Below, piece by piece: positions 37,281 through 48,835 of a stretch of DNA of 64,000 bases. Both the position numbers and the translations under genes were made by a program. Every line of letters starts with the position of its first letter. The first letter of the stretch is position 1. Under the pieces are notes generated by a model. The model was not told where the DNA came from. It saw only the letters and a list, made by a program, of their open reading frames with translations, and made no database searches. Location: the NCBI GenBank assembly GCA_002281735.1, contig NCGK01000014.1, positions 99,599 to 163,598 on the forward strand. The letters are read 5' to 3'. The DNA is from Gammaproteobacteria bacterium 28-57-27. Lineage in GTDB: Bacteria > Pseudomonadota > Gammaproteobacteria > Halothiobacillales > Halothiobacillaceae.

Positions 37281-38795
37281 TTAGAGCTTGGATTGAGCAA
37301 TATGCTGAACAAGGTTATCAATCGTAGCGTGCATAACATTGGCTAGCGGATCAGGCCACACACCCAAAAGAATGACCAAAAATGCCAAGCTGGACATAAT
37401 AATCATCTCGCGGGCATTCAGGTCAGGCATGGTCGAAACTTCGGCGTGACGGACTTCACCAAAGATCACACGCTTAACCATCCACAAGGTATATGCCGCT
37501 CCGATAATCAGCGTTAACGCCGCAGTGAGTGCAATCCAGAAATTGGCTTTGTAGCTCGCCAAAATCACCATGAATTCACCCACAAAACCTGATGTTCCGG
37601 GTAGACCCACATTCGCCATCGCAAACAGTACGACGAATCCCGCAAAGATCGGCATACTGTTAACCACGCCGCCATAGGCAGAAATTTCACGCGAATGCAG
37701 GCGGTCATACATCACACCAATGGCAAGGAACATGGCGGCTGAAATAAAGCCATGCGACACCATCTGAATCATCGCACCCTCAAGCGCCAGCGACGCCCCG
37801 CCCTCGCCCACCGGATTGGCCATGATCATAAACACCACGAACATTCCCAAAGTGACAAAGCCCATGTGTGAAATCGACGAATAAGCCACCAGCTTTTTCA
37901 TATCGCTTTGTACCAGAGCAACAAAGCCGATATACACAATCGCCACCAAGGACAGGAAAATCATGAGCGCATCAAGCACCTGGCTCGCATCAGGCGTAAT
38001 GGGCAGAGAAAAGCGAATCAAACCATAGCCACCCATCTTCAACATGATTGCGGCCAGAATGACCGAACCGCCGGTAGGTGCTTCGACGTGCGCGTCAGGT
38101 AGCCAGGTATGCACTGGCCACATGGGGATCTTGACCGCAAAGGCAATCAGGAAAGCCAGGAAGATCAAAATCTGCTCGGTCATATTGAGCGGCAGTTTAT
38201 GGAAATCCAGAATACTGAAACTATCCGCCTGAAAGTACATGTAGATCAACGCGATCAGCATGAACACCGAGCCGAAGAAGGTATACAGGAAAAACTTCAA
38301 CGTGGCATAAACACGGCGCGGCCCACCCCAGATACCGATCACCAGGTACATGGGGATCAACATGCCTTCAAAGAAGAAATAGAACTGGATGGCATCCAAA
38401 GCCGCAAACGTACCAATCATCATGCCTTCCATAATCAGGAAGGCCGCCATGTACTGTGCGGTTTTTTCTTCAATCACGTCCCAGCCGGCCAGCACCACGA
38501 GGATCGTCGTGAAGCTGGTCAGCAGGATCAGCGGCATGGAAATCCCATCCACACCAAGGAAATATTCAACGTTAAAGCTTGGCACCCAAGGATAACGCTC
38601 GACGAACTGCATGGCCGATTGACTGACATCAAAGTTGAATGCCAGTGGCAAACTCAGCAAGAAAATGCCCAGGCTGGCAATCAAGCTCATCCAGCGCGCC
38701 AGATGAGAGGAACGACCAGCGAACAGCAATACCAGCACACCACTGAGCATGGGAAGCCATACGAGCAGACTAAGTAGGGGCCAATTGGCAAACAT
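37281..38795 (-). CDS. nuoM: NADH-quinone oxidoreductase subunit M
   Basis: A 504-residue proton-channel subunit. The quinone-family signature is PMWPVHTWLPDAHVEAPTGG, followed by SVILAAIMLKMGGYGLIRFS. The VGLPGTSGFVGEFMVILAS motif is near the C-terminus. Length is in the normal range. Close neighbours are nuoL upstream and nuoN downstream. Confidence 0.97.
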   Translation of the reverse strand: MFANWPLLSLLVWLPMLSGVLVLLFAGRSSHLARWMSLIASLGIFLLSLPLAFNFDVSQSAMQFVERYPWVPSFNVEYFLGVDGISMPLILLTSFTTILVVLAGWDVIEEKTAQYMAAFLIMEGMMIGTFAALDAIQFYFFFEGMLIPMYLVIGIWGGPRRVYATLKFFLYTFFGSVFMLIALIYMYFQADSFSILDFHKLPLNMTEQILIFLAFLIAFAVKIPMWPVHTWLPDAHVEAPTGGSVILAAIMLKMGGYGLIRFSLPITPDASQVLDALMIFLSLVAIVYIGFVALVQSDMKKLVAYSSISHMGFVTLGMFVVFMIMANPVGEGGASLALEGAMIQMVSHGFISAAMFLAIGVMYDRLHSREISAYGGVVNSMPIFAGFVVLFAMANVGLPGTSGFVGEFMVILASYKANFWIALTAALTLIIGAAYTLWMVKRVIFGEVRHAEVSTMPDLNAREMIIMSSLAFLVILLGVWPDPLANVMHATIDNLVQHIAQSKL

Positions 38796-38839
38796 CCAAG
38801 CGTCCTAATTTTTTGAGTAAAAAGTGAATACTGCGCTCT

Positions 38840-40828
38840 TTAGAAGAACAGCACCCAGGTCATGATGGCCAGCACACTGAATATCATTACAAAGGCGTAG
38901 TGGTACATGAAGCCGGTTTGCATCAGGCGCGAAACATGTGCCAAACGACCAACAGACTGCGCCGTGCCATTCACCATAAATCCATCGATCAGTTTGAGAT
39001 CCGACCATTTCCACAGGCCGCGTCCAAGGCCAAGACTGCCTTTTTCAAACACAATCTTGTTAAAACTGTCGAAGCCGAAACCTTCCTTGAGCAGACGATG
39101 CAACCAAGAGAAGCGCTGTTCAGCCTGCTGGGCAACCACAGGGAACTTCAATGTTGTCAACCAGGCGAGAAGCACACCCGCTGCCGCCAGCCATACGGCC
39201 GGGCTCATCAAACCATGCGCAACAAAGCTCCAGGCACCATGAAAATGTGAACCCACCTGCGCCAACACATCATGCGCAGGCTTGACCACGATAACTCCCT
39301 TGAACAAGTCGCCGAACAGCATAGGCTCAATCGCCACCCAGCCTATCATCACCGCCGGTATAGACAGCAGCACGAGCGGGATCGTAACCACCCATGGCGA
39401 TTCGTGCAGGTGCTCACGGGTATGCTTGTCCATGCGTTCCTTGCCGAAAAACACCATAAAAATCATGCGGAAGGTGTAGAACGCAGTGACAAATACGCCC
39501 AACAGTACCAGCCAATAAGCCAAGCCGGCGCCGGGCAGATTGGAATAATGCACCGCTTCGATAATTCCATCTTTGGAGAAAAAGCCGGAGAAACCGGGGA
39601 AGCCAATCAAGGCCAGCGCACCGATCATGGAGGTCCAGAAGGTAATCGGCATGTATTTGCGCAGGCCACCCATCTTGCGGATGTCTTGCTCATGGTGCAT
39701 GGCAATAATCACCGAACCTGCGGCAAGGAACAGCAGCGCCTTGAAAAAGGCGTGGGTCATCAGGTGAAAAATCGCCGCTGAGTAGGCTGAAGCACCCAGC
39801 GCCACGGTCATGTAACCCAGTTGCGAAAGTGTGGAGAACGCCACCACACGCTTGATGTCATTGGCCACAATACCCAACAAGCCCATCGAAAATGCAGTAA
39901 TCGCACCGATCAGCATGATGAAGGACAGTGCCGCCTCGGACAGTTCATACATCGGTGACATGCGCGCCACCATAAAGATACCGGCCGTCACCATGGTGGC
40001 GGCATGGATCAAGGCAGAAATCGGGGTCGGGCCTTCCATCGAGTCCGGCAGCCAAACGTGCAATGGAATCTGTGCCGACTTACCCATGGCACCAATGAAC
40101 AGCAGGATACAAATGACCGAGATCAGCGACCACTCAACACCTGGAATCAACTCGACCTGAATACCGGCAAGCTGATTCGCCTGCTTGAATACTTCGTGAT
40201 AATCCAGCGAGCCGGTGTAAACCAGAATCGCGGCAATCCCGAGCAGGAAGCCAAAGTCACCAATGCGGTTGACAATAAATGCCTTCAGGTTGGCGTAAAT
40301 CGCCGACTCACGGTTCATGTAGAAACCGATCAGCAAGTAAGACACCAACCCCACTGCTTCCCAGCCGAAAAACAACTGCATGAAATTGTTGCTCATGACG
40401 AGCATCAACATGGAGAAAGTGAACAGCGAGATATAACTGAAGAAACGCTGATAACCACCGGCGCGCGCACGACTGGTTTCTGGCCAGAGCTTCTCATCGT
40501 GCGCCATGTAGCCGATGGTATAAATATGCACCATCAGACTGACGCTGGTGACGATGACCATCATCACCGCAGTCAAATTATCGATCAGAAAGCCGATATT
40601 GAAGGTAAACAGGTCGCTGGCCAGCCAAGTGTAGACCGTGCCGTTGAATGCCTCACCGCCATCCAGTACATGCACCTTGAACACATAGAGCGCCAAGGCA
40701 AAGGATACCGCCACACCCGCGATGGTGGCGCTTTGCGCACCCACACGACCGATCTGCCGTCCAAAAAGACCCGCGATGATTGAACCGATAAGAGGGGCAA
40801 GCGCAATCCAGAGGTAAATCGTTTCCAT
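38840..40828 (-). CDS. nuoL: NADH-quinone oxidoreductase subunit L
   Basis: A 662-residue subunit, the largest of the membrane arm. It has the core antiporter motifs (QIPLHVWLPDSMEGPTPISA, LIHAATMVTAGIFMVARMSP) and a long C-terminal extension (about 530-662) that forms the lateral helix. Twelve or more transmembrane segments are evident. It starts 5 bp after nuoK. Confidence 0.97.
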   Translation of the reverse strand: METIYLWIALAPLIGSIIAGLFGRQIGRVGAQSATIAGVAVSFALALYVFKVHVLDGGEAFNGTVYTWLASDLFTFNIGFLIDNLTAVMMVIVTSVSLMVHIYTIGYMAHDEKLWPETSRARAGGYQRFFSYISLFTFSMLMLVMSNNFMQLFFGWEAVGLVSYLLIGFYMNRESAIYANLKAFIVNRIGDFGFLLGIAAILVYTGSLDYHEVFKQANQLAGIQVELIPGVEWSLISVICILLFIGAMGKSAQIPLHVWLPDSMEGPTPISALIHAATMVTAGIFMVARMSPMYELSEAALSFIMLIGAITAFSMGLLGIVANDIKRVVAFSTLSQLGYMTVALGASAYSAAIFHLMTHAFFKALLFLAAGSVIIAMHHEQDIRKMGGLRKYMPITFWTSMIGALALIGFPGFSGFFSKDGIIEAVHYSNLPGAGLAYWLVLLGVFVTAFYTFRMIFMVFFGKERMDKHTREHLHESPWVVTIPLVLLSIPAVMIGWVAIEPMLFGDLFKGVIVVKPAHDVLAQVGSHFHGAWSFVAHGLMSPAVWLAAAGVLLAWLTTLKFPVVAQQAEQRFSWLHRLLKEGFGFDSFNKIVFEKGSLGLGRGLWKWSDLKLIDGFMVNGTAQSVGRLAHVSRLMQTGFMYHYAFVMIFSVLAIMTWVLFF

Positions 40829-40833
40829 ACGGC

Positions 40834-41139
40834 TTAACCCTTCACACTGTCGAGGTCGTCGACGTTAATGCTGCGACGATTGCGGAACAACACCACCAAG
40901 ATCGCCAAACCGATGGCGGCTTCGGCGGCAGCCACCGTCATGATAAAGAAGACAAAAGCCTGCCCGGCAGTATCGCCAAGAAAATGTGAAAAGCCGACAA
41001 AGTTGATATTCACCGCCAACAACATCAGCTCAATGCTCATAAGCAGAACCAGCACGTTTTTGCGGTTAAGGAATATCCCGGCCAAGGAGAGACCGAACAG
41101 TATCGCGCCGAAAATCAGCACATCGGACAAAGCAATCAT
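40834..41139 (-). CDS. nuoK: NADH-quinone oxidoreductase subunit K
   Basis: A 101-residue, three-helix membrane subunit. Conserved glutamates are in [16 protein letters not shown] and [17 protein letters not shown]. The start overlaps the nuoJ stop by 4 bases, so it is translationally coupled. Confidence 0.96.
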   Translation of the reverse strand: MIALSDVLIFGAILFGLSLAGIFLNRKNVLVLLMSIELMLLAVNINFVGFSHFLGDTAGQAFVFFIMTVAAAEAAIGLAILVVLFRNRRSINVDDLDSVKG

Positions 41140-41771
41140 GCGCCATCTCCCTGTTTTGCAATATCGTCCACGCGCGTCTCAGAGTCCATTTTCACGATAC
41201 GCACACGATCTTCACGACGCACTTTGGCCTGTGCCGCCGCATTCTGGTATTTGGTTTCCGGACGACGGCGCAGCGTCAACATAATGGCTGCAACCATGGC
41301 CACCAACAAAATCACGGCTGCAATTTCAAATGGGTATACATAAACGGTGTACAGCACCGATCCAATGGCCTCGGTATTACTGTAATCCGCTGGCTTGGGT
41401 ACGGGCGCTGGATAAACATCCAAACCAAACAACTTGGGACCTAAAACCAGCGACATTTCCAGCATCATAATAATTGCCACGCCCGCACCAAGAGGCAGGA
41501 AACGCACAAAACCTTCTCGCGTTGCTGCCGTATTGACATCCAGCATCATCACGACAAACAGGAACAGCACCATCACCGCACCGACATACACCAGAATCAA
41601 TACGATACTCAGGAACTCAGCTTCAAGCAGCAACCAGGTCAAGGCAGTGCTAAAGAAAGTCAATACCAAGTACAACGCGGCATAAACCGTATTGCGCGTT
41701 GTCACCATCATAAAGGCCGACAACACTGCGCTTGAGGCAAAGACTAAAAAAAGTAGCTTGATAAAGCTCAT
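41136..41771 (-). CDS. nuoJ: NADH-quinone oxidoreductase subunit J
   Basis: A 211-residue membrane subunit. ATG 41771 (after GGAAA) gives [20 protein letters not shown]; 23 earlier codons of open frame belong to the nuoI-J gap. The conserved [19 protein letters not shown] helix (about 57-75) forms part of the quinone-to-pump connection. The charged tail from about residue 172 ([20 protein letters not shown]) is longer than in E. coli. Confidence 0.95.
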   Translation of the reverse strand: MSFIKLLFLVFASSAVLSAFMMVTTRNTVYAALYLVLTFFSTALTWLLLEAEFLSIVLILVYVGAVMVLFLFVVMMLDVNTAATREGFVRFLPLGAGVAIIMMLEMSLVLGPKLFGLDVYPAPVPKPADYSNTEAIGSVLYTVYVYPFEIAAVILLVAMVAAIMLTLRRRPETKYQNAAAQAKVRREDRVRIVKMDSETRVDDIAKQGDGA

Positions 41772-41802
41772 GAGGTTTCCGTATTGATTATTAAGTTCGA
41801 TA

Positions 41803-42291
41803 TTAACGATAGGGCGCATCAGCCAAACGATCCGCCGCAATCTGCGTTTCGTATTTGTCTCCCATGGCCAAGAGCTTGTCCTTGGTCATGATGTGCTCAC
41901 CGCGTGATTCAAAGTGATATTCAAATACACGGGTTTCGACAATGGCATCCACAGGGCAGGCTTCTTCGCAAAAGCCGCAGTAAATGCACTTGAACAGGTC
42001 GATGTCGTAGCGCGTGGTGCGGCGAGTGCCATCCTCGCGCTGTTCGGATTCAATGGTAATCGCCAGCGCGGGGCAAACCGCTTCGCAAAGCTTGCAGGCA
42101 ATGCAGCGCTCTTCGCCACTGGCATAGCGGCGCTGAGCATGCAAACCACGAAAGCGTGGCGACATGGGAGTCTTTTCTTCCGGGTATTGCACGGTAAATT
42201 TTCGTGCGAAAAGGTAACGCCCAGTAAGCTGCATACCTATCAGCAATTCCCAGAGGAACCATGTTTTGAAGAACTGTTTAACTTTATTCAT
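41803..42291 (-). CDS. nuoI: NADH-quinone oxidoreductase subunit I
   Basis: A 162-residue ferredoxin-like subunit. It carries two [4Fe-4S] sites: [12 protein letters not shown] (about 63-74) and [12 protein letters not shown] (about 102-113). It links the peripheral arm to the quinone site. It lies 12 bp after nuoH. Confidence 0.97.
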   Translation of the reverse strand: MNKVKQFFKTWFLWELLIGMQLTGRYLFARKFTVQYPEEKTPMSPRFRGLHAQRRYASGEERCIACKLCEAVCPALAITIESEQREDGTRRTTRYDIDLFKCIYCGFCEEACPVDAIVETRVFEYHFESRGEHIMTKDKLLAMGDKYETQIAADRLADAPYR

Positions 42292-42303
42292 ACATTGGCT
42301 CCA

Positions 42304-43359
42304 TTACGCAAACCAAGGGCCAAGTTTGAAATACACCGCGACGCCCTCAACCACAATCCACACCAAGGTAACAGGAATCAGAACCTTCCAGCCCAGACGC
42401 ATGATCTGGTCATAGCGATAACGCGGGAACGTGGCGCGGAACCAGATAAACAGGAACAGCAATACCGCGATTTTTGCAAACATCCAGATAATGCCTGGAA
42501 TCCATGCGAAAGCAGATTCCAGGAAAGTCCCCTGGAAGGGCGACAGCCAGCCGCCGAGAAACATGATCGCGGTCAGTGCAGAGATCAGGATCATACTGGC
42601 GTATTCGGCCAACATGAACAACACAAAGCCCATACCGGAGTATTCCACATGGAATCCCGCCACGATTTCGGACTCACCTTCGGCAATGTCGAACGGCGCA
42701 CGGTTGGTTTCCGCCACACCGGAAATGAAATACACCACAAACATCGGCAACAGCGGCAGCCAATACCAATGCACAATGCTGCCGCTCTGCGCACGCACGA
42801 TGTCTTGCAAATTCAGGCTCTGGCTGGCCATCAGCACACCAACCAGTGCAAAGCCCATGGCCAGTTCATACGCAATTTTGTGCGCTGCCGAACGCAAACC
42901 ACCGAGCAAGGCATATTTGGAGTTGGATGCCCACCCCGCCAAAATCACACCATAAACACCCGCTGCGCCCACCGCCAGCACATACAGCAAACCAGCGTTG
43001 ACATCGGCAACGACCCAACCATCGTCAAACGGCACCACCGCCCAAGCCACCAGCGCGGCGAATAAAATGATCACCGGCGCAGTGAAGAAGATGAACTTGT
43101 TCGCCGCCGACGGAATAATGATTTCCTTGAACATCAGCTTGAATACGTCAGCGAATGGCTGGAACAAACCCAAGGGGCCGACGCGATTGGGGCCGATACG
43201 TACCTGCATATAGCCGATGATTTTGCGTTCGGCATAGGTGGTATAAGCCACTGCAATCACCAGCGGCAGCACGATCAGCATAATCTGAATCAGGATCAGG
43301 ATCAGCTCGCGCAGCCCTTCAGGAAACAGGTTCAACAATGGGGAGAGGAATTCAGCCAT
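42304..43359 (-). CDS. nuoH: NADH-quinone oxidoreductase subunit H
   Basis: A 351-residue membrane subunit that forms the quinone chamber with NuoB and NuoD. Eight or so helices are apparent. The motifs [20 protein letters not shown] and [20 protein letters not shown] are intact, and the C-terminal loop ends [20 protein letters not shown]. Confidence 0.97.
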   Translation of the reverse strand: MAEFLSPLLNLFPEGLRELILILIQIMLIVLPLVIAVAYTTYAERKIIGYMQVRIGPNRVGPLGLFQPFADVFKLMFKEIIIPSAANKFIFFTAPVIILFAALVAWAVVPFDDGWVVADVNAGLLYVLAVGAAGVYGVILAGWASNSKYALLGGLRSAAHKIAYELAMGFALVGVLMASQSLNLQDIVRAQSGSIVHWYWLPLLPMFVVYFISGVAETNRAPFDIAEGESEIVAGFHVEYSGMGFVLFMLAEYASMILISALTAIMFLGGWLSPFQGTFLESAFAWIPGIIWMFAKIAVLLFLFIWFRATFPRYRYDQIMRLGWKVLIPVTLVWIVVEGVAVYFKLGPWFA

Positions 43360-43362
43360 GTT

Positions 43363-45750
43363 TTACGCCTCTCGCATATTAATTGGCCTATCAATAGGTT
43401 GGATACCAATGTGCATGGCATCACCTAACAGCGCACTGGTCTGCGTGCCATAAGCGATCCACGCGCAGCCTGCGGGAAGAGCGTCATCGACCTGCACCGT
43501 CATCTGCACCTGGCGCTCTCCACACGAAACACGCGCCCGCTCACCTGCAACCAGACTCAGGCGTACGATCTCCTGCGGATGCAAGCGTACATGCTGTGCT
43601 GCTTGCGCTTCCGCCGTGTCCTGCAAGGCCGAGGCACGGCGCACCAATGAATCTACCGCATACAGCGCCACGCCGCCGATACGTTGAAGACTTTGAGTAT
43701 TCGGGGTTTGATTCAGCGGGGCGAAGTGCCTGTCTATACGCGTGCTGAGCTGCACGTTCTTGCAAGCCTCACGCAACTCGTCGCGCACATCTTCCGAACT
43801 CATAAAATCAAAACCGTCCAGATTCAGCAAATTGCCAAGCACGCGCAGGATTTTCCAGGCCGGACGCGCTTCAGCATGAGGACGGGCTACCGCGCGCATC
43901 CCCTGCCACAAACCCTCGACATTGACATAAGTCCCTGATGTTTCGGCAAACGTCACCATCGGAAGAATGACGTGAGCGTAACTGCGCATGGCATCGGTTA
44001 CGAAGGGCGTCAGCACCACGTTAAAGCCGGACTGCTGCAAGCTGTCCAATGCAGCCTGACCGTACAGGCTGTCCAATTCGGGTTCCACACCGACCAGCAA
44101 GGTTGCCGAAGCCGCTGCGGAAAGCATCTCTGCCGCATTCAAGCCCTTATGGGCAGAGCTGCCACCGCCTGGCAGACGATGCGGCACCGCACCTGCCAAC
44201 CATGCGCCCGCGCTATTGCCTGCGGATGCGAGCTCGCCCAAAGATGCGCCACTATGCTGTGCAATCGCCTGAGCAAGTTGGCGCAACACAGCCAGATCCG
44301 GGTGCGCCAGCGCCAACGCACCGATATACACCCCCGCACGCTGGGCGCTCTTGAGCGAAGCGGCAATCGCCTGATGACGCGCATCAACGACAGCGCTCTT
44401 GACTAACGCCGCAAGGGACTCATCCAGCCCACTAGGCGCCAAGGCTGCCAGGACGCCAGCCAACTCTGAGACCATGCCCGCATTGCCGACACCCAGGTTT
44501 TGCAGTGGCGCAAATGTCTGCGGCAGAGCAGCCGGGTTGATGAAGCTGACTTTGGCACCCGCCAGCGCCGCCTTGCGCAAACGCTGCGCCAACAATGGCT
44601 GCTCGTGACGAATATGACTTCCAATCAGCAGAACCGCCTGGCGCTGCTCCAGCTCGGCGACGTCGTGCCCAAGCCAAGGCATGACCGGCAAAGCATCTTG
44701 GTCGCGGAAGTCGCGTTGGCGCAAGCGATGGTCGATATTGGCAGAGCCAAGACCGCGCGTGACTTTTTGTGCAAGATACAGCTCTTCCAAGGTCGCGTGT
44801 GGCGCAATTAAAGTGTGCAGGCCGACACCCGCTGCCTTCAGCCCCTTGGCGGCCAGCTCTAATGCCTCTTCCCAACTGGCTTCACGCCAGCCTGCTTCAA
44901 CCCGAATCATCGGACTGGCCAGGCGCTCAGGATGCTGGATAGCGAGATAACTGAAGCGATCGCGATCCGACAGCCAAACCTCGTTGACCGCCTCGTTCTC
45001 ACGCGGCACAACCCGCATGACCGCGCCATCACGGATGTGCATGTAAAGATTGGAGCCCAGACCATCATGCGGCGCAATGGCAGCCTGCTGCGCAAGCTCC
45101 CACGGGCGGAAAGTGTAGCGCGAAGGCTTGGCTGTCAGCGCTCCCACCGGGCATAAATCAATGATATTTCCGGAAATTTCTGAACTGACTGCTTTAGCGA
45201 CATAGGTTCCGATTTCCATATGCTCGCTGCGCCCGGTGGTACCAAGCTCACGTACACCGGCAATTTCGTCCCCGAAACGCACACAGCGCGTGCAGTGAAT
45301 GCAGCGCGTCATGTCCGTAGCCACCAGCGGGCCGATGTCTTTATCCTTGACGACGCGCTTGGTTTCGGAATATTGCCCTACCCCATCGCCATAACCCATA
45401 GCCACGTCCTGCAATTCACACTCACCGCCCTGGTCACATACAGGGCAATCCAGCGGGTGGTTAATCAGCAGGAACTCCATGGTCGCGCGTTGCGCAATGA
45501 TTGCCTTCGGCGACTTGGTAAACACGCGCATCCCCTCGGAAATCGGGGTCGCGCAAGCCGGGAGCGTCTTGGGTGCGCGCTCGACTTCAACCAGGCACAT
45601 ACGGCAGTTCGCCGCGACGGATAATTTGCGGTGGTAACAGAAACGCGGAATATGAATGCCCGCAGCATCAGTGACTTCGATAAGCATGTCACCCTGACGC
45701 CCTTGCAGCTTCTTACCATCAACCTCAATGGAGATCAGATCATCACTCAT
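43363..45750 (-). CDS. nuoG: NADH-quinone oxidoreductase subunit G
   Basis: A 795-residue Fe-S subunit. An N-terminal [2Fe-2S] site (C38, then C49/C52 in NCRMC) is followed by HPLDCPVCDQGGECELQDVA (His-ligated [4Fe-4S]) and CIHCTRCVRFGDEIAG ([4Fe-4S]). The rest is a molybdopterin-oxidoreductase-like fold that has lost the cofactor (about 220-795). The extra [4Fe-4S] cluster of E. coli is not evident. It is 3 bp before nuoH. Confidence 0.96.
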   Translation of the reverse strand: MSDDLISIEVDGKKLQGRQGDMLIEVTDAAGIHIPRFCYHRKLSVAANCRMCLVEVERAPKTLPACATPISEGMRVFTKSPKAIIAQRATMEFLLINHPLDCPVCDQGGECELQDVAMGYGDGVGQYSETKRVVKDKDIGPLVATDMTRCIHCTRCVRFGDEIAGVRELGTTGRSEHMEIGTYVAKAVSSEISGNIIDLCPVGALTAKPSRYTFRPWELAQQAAIAPHDGLGSNLYMHIRDGAVMRVVPRENEAVNEVWLSDRDRFSYLAIQHPERLASPMIRVEAGWREASWEEALELAAKGLKAAGVGLHTLIAPHATLEELYLAQKVTRGLGSANIDHRLRQRDFRDQDALPVMPWLGHDVAELEQRQAVLLIGSHIRHEQPLLAQRLRKAALAGAKVSFINPAALPQTFAPLQNLGVGNAGMVSELAGVLAALAPSGLDESLAALVKSAVVDARHQAIAASLKSAQRAGVYIGALALAHPDLAVLRQLAQAIAQHSGASLGELASAGNSAGAWLAGAVPHRLPGGGSSAHKGLNAAEMLSAAASATLLVGVEPELDSLYGQAALDSLQQSGFNVVLTPFVTDAMRSYAHVILPMVTFAETSGTYVNVEGLWQGMRAVARPHAEARPAWKILRVLGNLLNLDGFDFMSSEDVRDELREACKNVQLSTRIDRHFAPLNQTPNTQSLQRIGGVALYAVDSLVRRASALQDTAEAQAAQHVRLHPQEIVRLSLVAGERARVSCGERQVQMTVQVDDALPAGCAWIAYGTQTSALLGDAMHIGIQPIDRPINMREA

Positions 45751-45768
45751 CGCTACTCCCTGCGCCCA

Positions 45769-47055
45769 TTAGCGAGCCTTGGCATCGACCATGCTGTGGC
45801 CGTGCTCGATGTAATACTCAAATTCCGGGCGGAAATGTTTGAGGAAACTGCGTACCGGCATGGCCGCAGCATCACCCAAGGCGCAAATCGTGCGGCCTTC
45901 GATCTTGCTTGCCACATCATCCAGACGCGCCAAATCCTCCATCGCGCCCTTGCCTTCCACAATACGCGTCAACATGCGATACAGCCAGCCCGTACCTTCG
46001 CGGCACGGGGTGCATTGACCGCACGATTCAGAATAATAAAAACGCGAAATGCGACGCAGCGCCTTGACCATGCAGGTGCTGCTATCCATCACGATCAAGC
46101 CACCCGAGCCCAGATAGCTGCCAGCCTTGGCCAGTGAGTCATAATCCATTTTGACTTGCAGCATGACTTCCGCAGGAACCACCGGCACCGAGGAGCCACC
46201 GGGAATCACCGCTTTCAGGGTATGCCCCGTGCGCACCCCGCCCGCCATCGCCAACAAATCGGCAAACGGCGTGCCCATTGGAATTTCAAACACACCCGGC
46301 TTGTTCACATGGCCGGACACCGAGAACATCTTGGTGCCGCCGCTATTCGGCACGCCCAACGCGGCAAACCACGCCCCGCCATTGCGCAAAATCGCTGGTA
46401 CGGAAGACAGGGTTTCAGTGTTGTTGATAGTGGTCGGACGGCCATAAAGACCGAAATTCGCCGGGAAGGGCGGCTTGAAACGCGGTTGCCCCTTCTTGCC
46501 TTCCAATGACTCCAGCAAGGCGGTTTCTTCACCGCAAATGTACGCACCCGCGCCCAGTGAGCCGTAAAGCTCCATATCCAAGCCAGAACCGAGCACATTC
46601 TTGCCCAGCAAACCCTGCGCATAAGCTTCCTTCAAGGCCTGCTCAAAACGCTGGAAAGGCAGATCGCCAAACTCGCCGCGCATGTAGTTGTAACCCACCG
46701 TCGCACCGATGGTATAGGCAGCAATCGCCATACCTTCGACTAGGGCATGAGGATTATTCAGCAAAATCTGACGATCCTTGGCGGTTCCCGGCTCGGATTC
46801 ATCCGAATTGCATACCAGATATTTCTGCCCCGGCGCATTGCGCGGCATAAAACTCCACTTCAGCCCGGTCGGGAAACCTGCTCCACCGCGCCCACGCAGA
46901 TTGGAGGCTTTAAGCTCCTCAATAATGACTGCAGGATCGGTTTTTTCGGCCAGAATCTTGCGCCAGGACTGATAGCCGCCAGTTTTGAGATAGGACTCCA
47001 GTGTCCAGGGCTCATCGAACTGGCGCGTTGCAAAACAGACTTGAGTGCTCATCAT
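45769..47055 (-). CDS. nuoF: NADH-quinone oxidoreductase subunit F
   Basis: A 428-residue subunit that binds FMN, NADH and one [4Fe-4S] cluster. [15 protein letters not shown] (about 56-70) is the flavin/NADH site. The cluster ligands are in [15 protein letters not shown] and a later Cys ([13 protein letters not shown]). Its ATG overlaps the nuoE stop. Confidence 0.97.
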   Translation of the reverse strand: MMSTQVCFATRQFDEPWTLESYLKTGGYQSWRKILAEKTDPAVIIEELKASNLRGRGGAGFPTGLKWSFMPRNAPGQKYLVCNSDESEPGTAKDRQILLNNPHALVEGMAIAAYTIGATVGYNYMRGEFGDLPFQRFEQALKEAYAQGLLGKNVLGSGLDMELYGSLGAGAYICGEETALLESLEGKKGQPRFKPPFPANFGLYGRPTTINNTETLSSVPAILRNGGAWFAALGVPNSGGTKMFSVSGHVNKPGVFEIPMGTPFADLLAMAGGVRTGHTLKAVIPGGSSVPVVPAEVMLQVKMDYDSLAKAGSYLGSGGLIVMDSSTCMVKALRRISRFYYSESCGQCTPCREGTGWLYRMLTRIVEGKGAMEDLARLDDVASKIEGRTICALGDAAAMPVRSFLKHFRPEFEYYIEHGHSMVDAKAR

Positions 47056-47582
47056 CAGTGCCCGTCCTTCTTGGCCACAGCGTCAAGAATTTGATCGACA
47101 ATTTCCGGGGTCAAGCGCTCGTAATACACATGATCGACCTGCATCATCGGCCCGCCATCGCAGGCTGCCAGGCATTCTTCCTCGCATTTAAGAAAGAACT
47201 TGCCATCCGGCGTGCTTTCACCCGTTTTGATCCCCAAACGATTTTCCACATGCTCGACAATACGTTCTGAGCCCATCAGCCAACAGGAAATATTGGTGCA
47301 AATCGAAATACTGTGCTGACCGACGGGTTTGGTTTCAAACATGGAGTAAAACGTCGCCACTTCATAGGCGGCAATCTCCGGCACACCCAGATACAGCGCA
47401 ACTGCATCCATCAAATCGGTGGTCAAAAACCCGTGATTTTGGTGCTGAGCCGCTCGCAGCGCTGCAAGCAAGGCCGACATACGCTGATCGGCAGGGTATT
47501 TGCTCAACCAATGCTCAATTTCAGCGACCGTCTCTGCGCTCAACAAGGCGATCTTGCGTGCACGTTCCTGTTCGTTCATCAA
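47055..47582 (-). CDS. nuoE: NADH-quinone oxidoreductase subunit E
   Basis: A 175-residue thioredoxin-like subunit with a [2Fe-2S] cluster. Ligands are in CTNISC (about 96-101) and CLAACDGGP (about 136-144). The upstream gene nuoD overlaps its start by 4 bases. Confidence 0.97.
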   Translation of the reverse strand: MMNEQERARKIALLSAETVAEIEHWLSKYPADQRMSALLAALRAAQHQNHGFLTTDLMDAVALYLGVPEIAAYEVATFYSMFETKPVGQHSISICTNISCWLMGSERIVEHVENRLGIKTGESTPDGKFFLKCEEECLAACDGGPMMQVDHVYYERLTPEIVDQILDAVAKKDGH

Positions 47583-48832
47583 CGATCAACCTCCCCGAAT
47601 ACGATGTCCTGAGTACCAATAATGGCCACCACGTCAGCAATCATATGTCCACGCGACATCTCGTCCAAACCTGAAAGATGTGCAAAACCTGGTGCACGCA
47701 CCTTCAAACGGTAAGGTTTGTTGGCGCCGTCTGAAATCAGATAAATACCAAACTCGCCTTTCGGATGTTCAACGGCGGAATACACCTCACCCTCAGGTAG
47801 ACAGAAACCTTCTGTGAACAATTTGAAGTGGTGAATCAAGGCTTCCATATCGGCCTTGGCTTCCTCGCGGCGTGGCGGAGCAAACTTGTGATCGCTGGTG
47901 AGCACCTCGCCGGGATTTTGGCGCAGCCACTGGATACATTGTTTGATAATGCGGTTGGATTGGCGCAATTCCTCAACGCGCACCAGATAACGGTCATAGC
48001 AATCACCGTTCACACCGACCGGAATATCAAAATTCAGCTTGTCGTAGACCGCATAGGGTTGCTTCTTGCGCAAATCCCATTCCACGCCTGAACCGCGCAG
48101 CATCGGCCCGGTAAAGCCCATGGCCAGCGCACGCTCTGGAGAAACCACGCCAATACCCACGGTGCGCTGTTTCCAGATACGATTATCGGTCAACAGGGTT
48201 TCGTATTCATCCACCAAGGCGGGGAAGCGATTGACAAAATCTTCTAGGAAATCCAGCATCGAACCCTGACGCACTTCATTCATGCGCGCCACGTCTTTGG
48301 CATTGTGCCACTTGGAAGCGCTGTATTGCGGCATGCTATCCGGCAGGTCACGCGCCACACCACCCGGACGGTAATAGGTGGCATGCAGACGCGCCCCTGA
48401 AACCGCCTCGTAGCAATCCATCAGATCCTCGCGCTCGCGGAAGCAGTACAGGAACACCGACATCGCGCCAATGTCCAGCGCGTGCGCACCCAACCATAAC
48501 AAGTGGTTAAGGACGCGGGTAATTTCATCAAACATGGTGCGAATGTACAGCGCACGCTCAGGCACCTGGATGCCGCCAAGCTTTTCCATCGCCATGACAT
48601 AAGCGTGTTCGTTGCACATCATCGACACATAGTCGAGACGATCCATATAGCCGATGCTTTGGTTGTAGGGCTTGCTCTCGGCCAGCTTTTCGGTCGCGCG
48701 GTGCAGCAGACCGATATGCGAATCGGCACGCACAATGGTTTCACCATCCAGCTCCAGCACTAGACGCAGCACGCCATGCGCCGAGGGATGTTGCGGGCCG
48801 AAGTTCAGGGTGTAGTTGACGATTTCGGGCAT
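47579..48832 (-). CDS. nuoD: NADH-quinone oxidoreductase subunit D
   Basis: A 417-residue hydrogenase-large-subunit-like protein that forms the quinone pocket. The N-terminal motif is [20 protein letters not shown] with the conserved histidine, and the C-terminus has DIVFGEVDR. It is a separate gene from nuoC, unlike the E. coli fusion. Confidence 0.97.
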   Translation of the reverse strand: MPEIVNYTLNFGPQHPSAHGVLRLVLELDGETIVRADSHIGLLHRATEKLAESKPYNQSIGYMDRLDYVSMMCNEHAYVMAMEKLGGIQVPERALYIRTMFDEITRVLNHLLWLGAHALDIGAMSVFLYCFREREDLMDCYEAVSGARLHATYYRPGGVARDLPDSMPQYSASKWHNAKDVARMNEVRQGSMLDFLEDFVNRFPALVDEYETLLTDNRIWKQRTVGIGVVSPERALAMGFTGPMLRGSGVEWDLRKKQPYAVYDKLNFDIPVGVNGDCYDRYLVRVEELRQSNRIIKQCIQWLRQNPGEVLTSDHKFAPPRREEAKADMEALIHHFKLFTEGFCLPEGEVYSAVEHPKGEFGIYLISDGANKPYRLKVRAPGFAHLSGLDEMSRGHMIADVVAIIGTQDIVFGEVDR

Positions 48833-48835
48833 GGC

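Noticed and set aside
38109..38777. A 222-codon plus-strand frame across nuoM.
   Set aside because: Antisense to a conserved gene; its charged His/Gln-rich product is typical of complement frames of membrane proteins.
41914..43065. A 383-codon plus-strand frame across nuoI and nuoH.
   Set aside because: It lies opposite highly conserved complex I genes and its product is His/Gln-rich like the other shadows.
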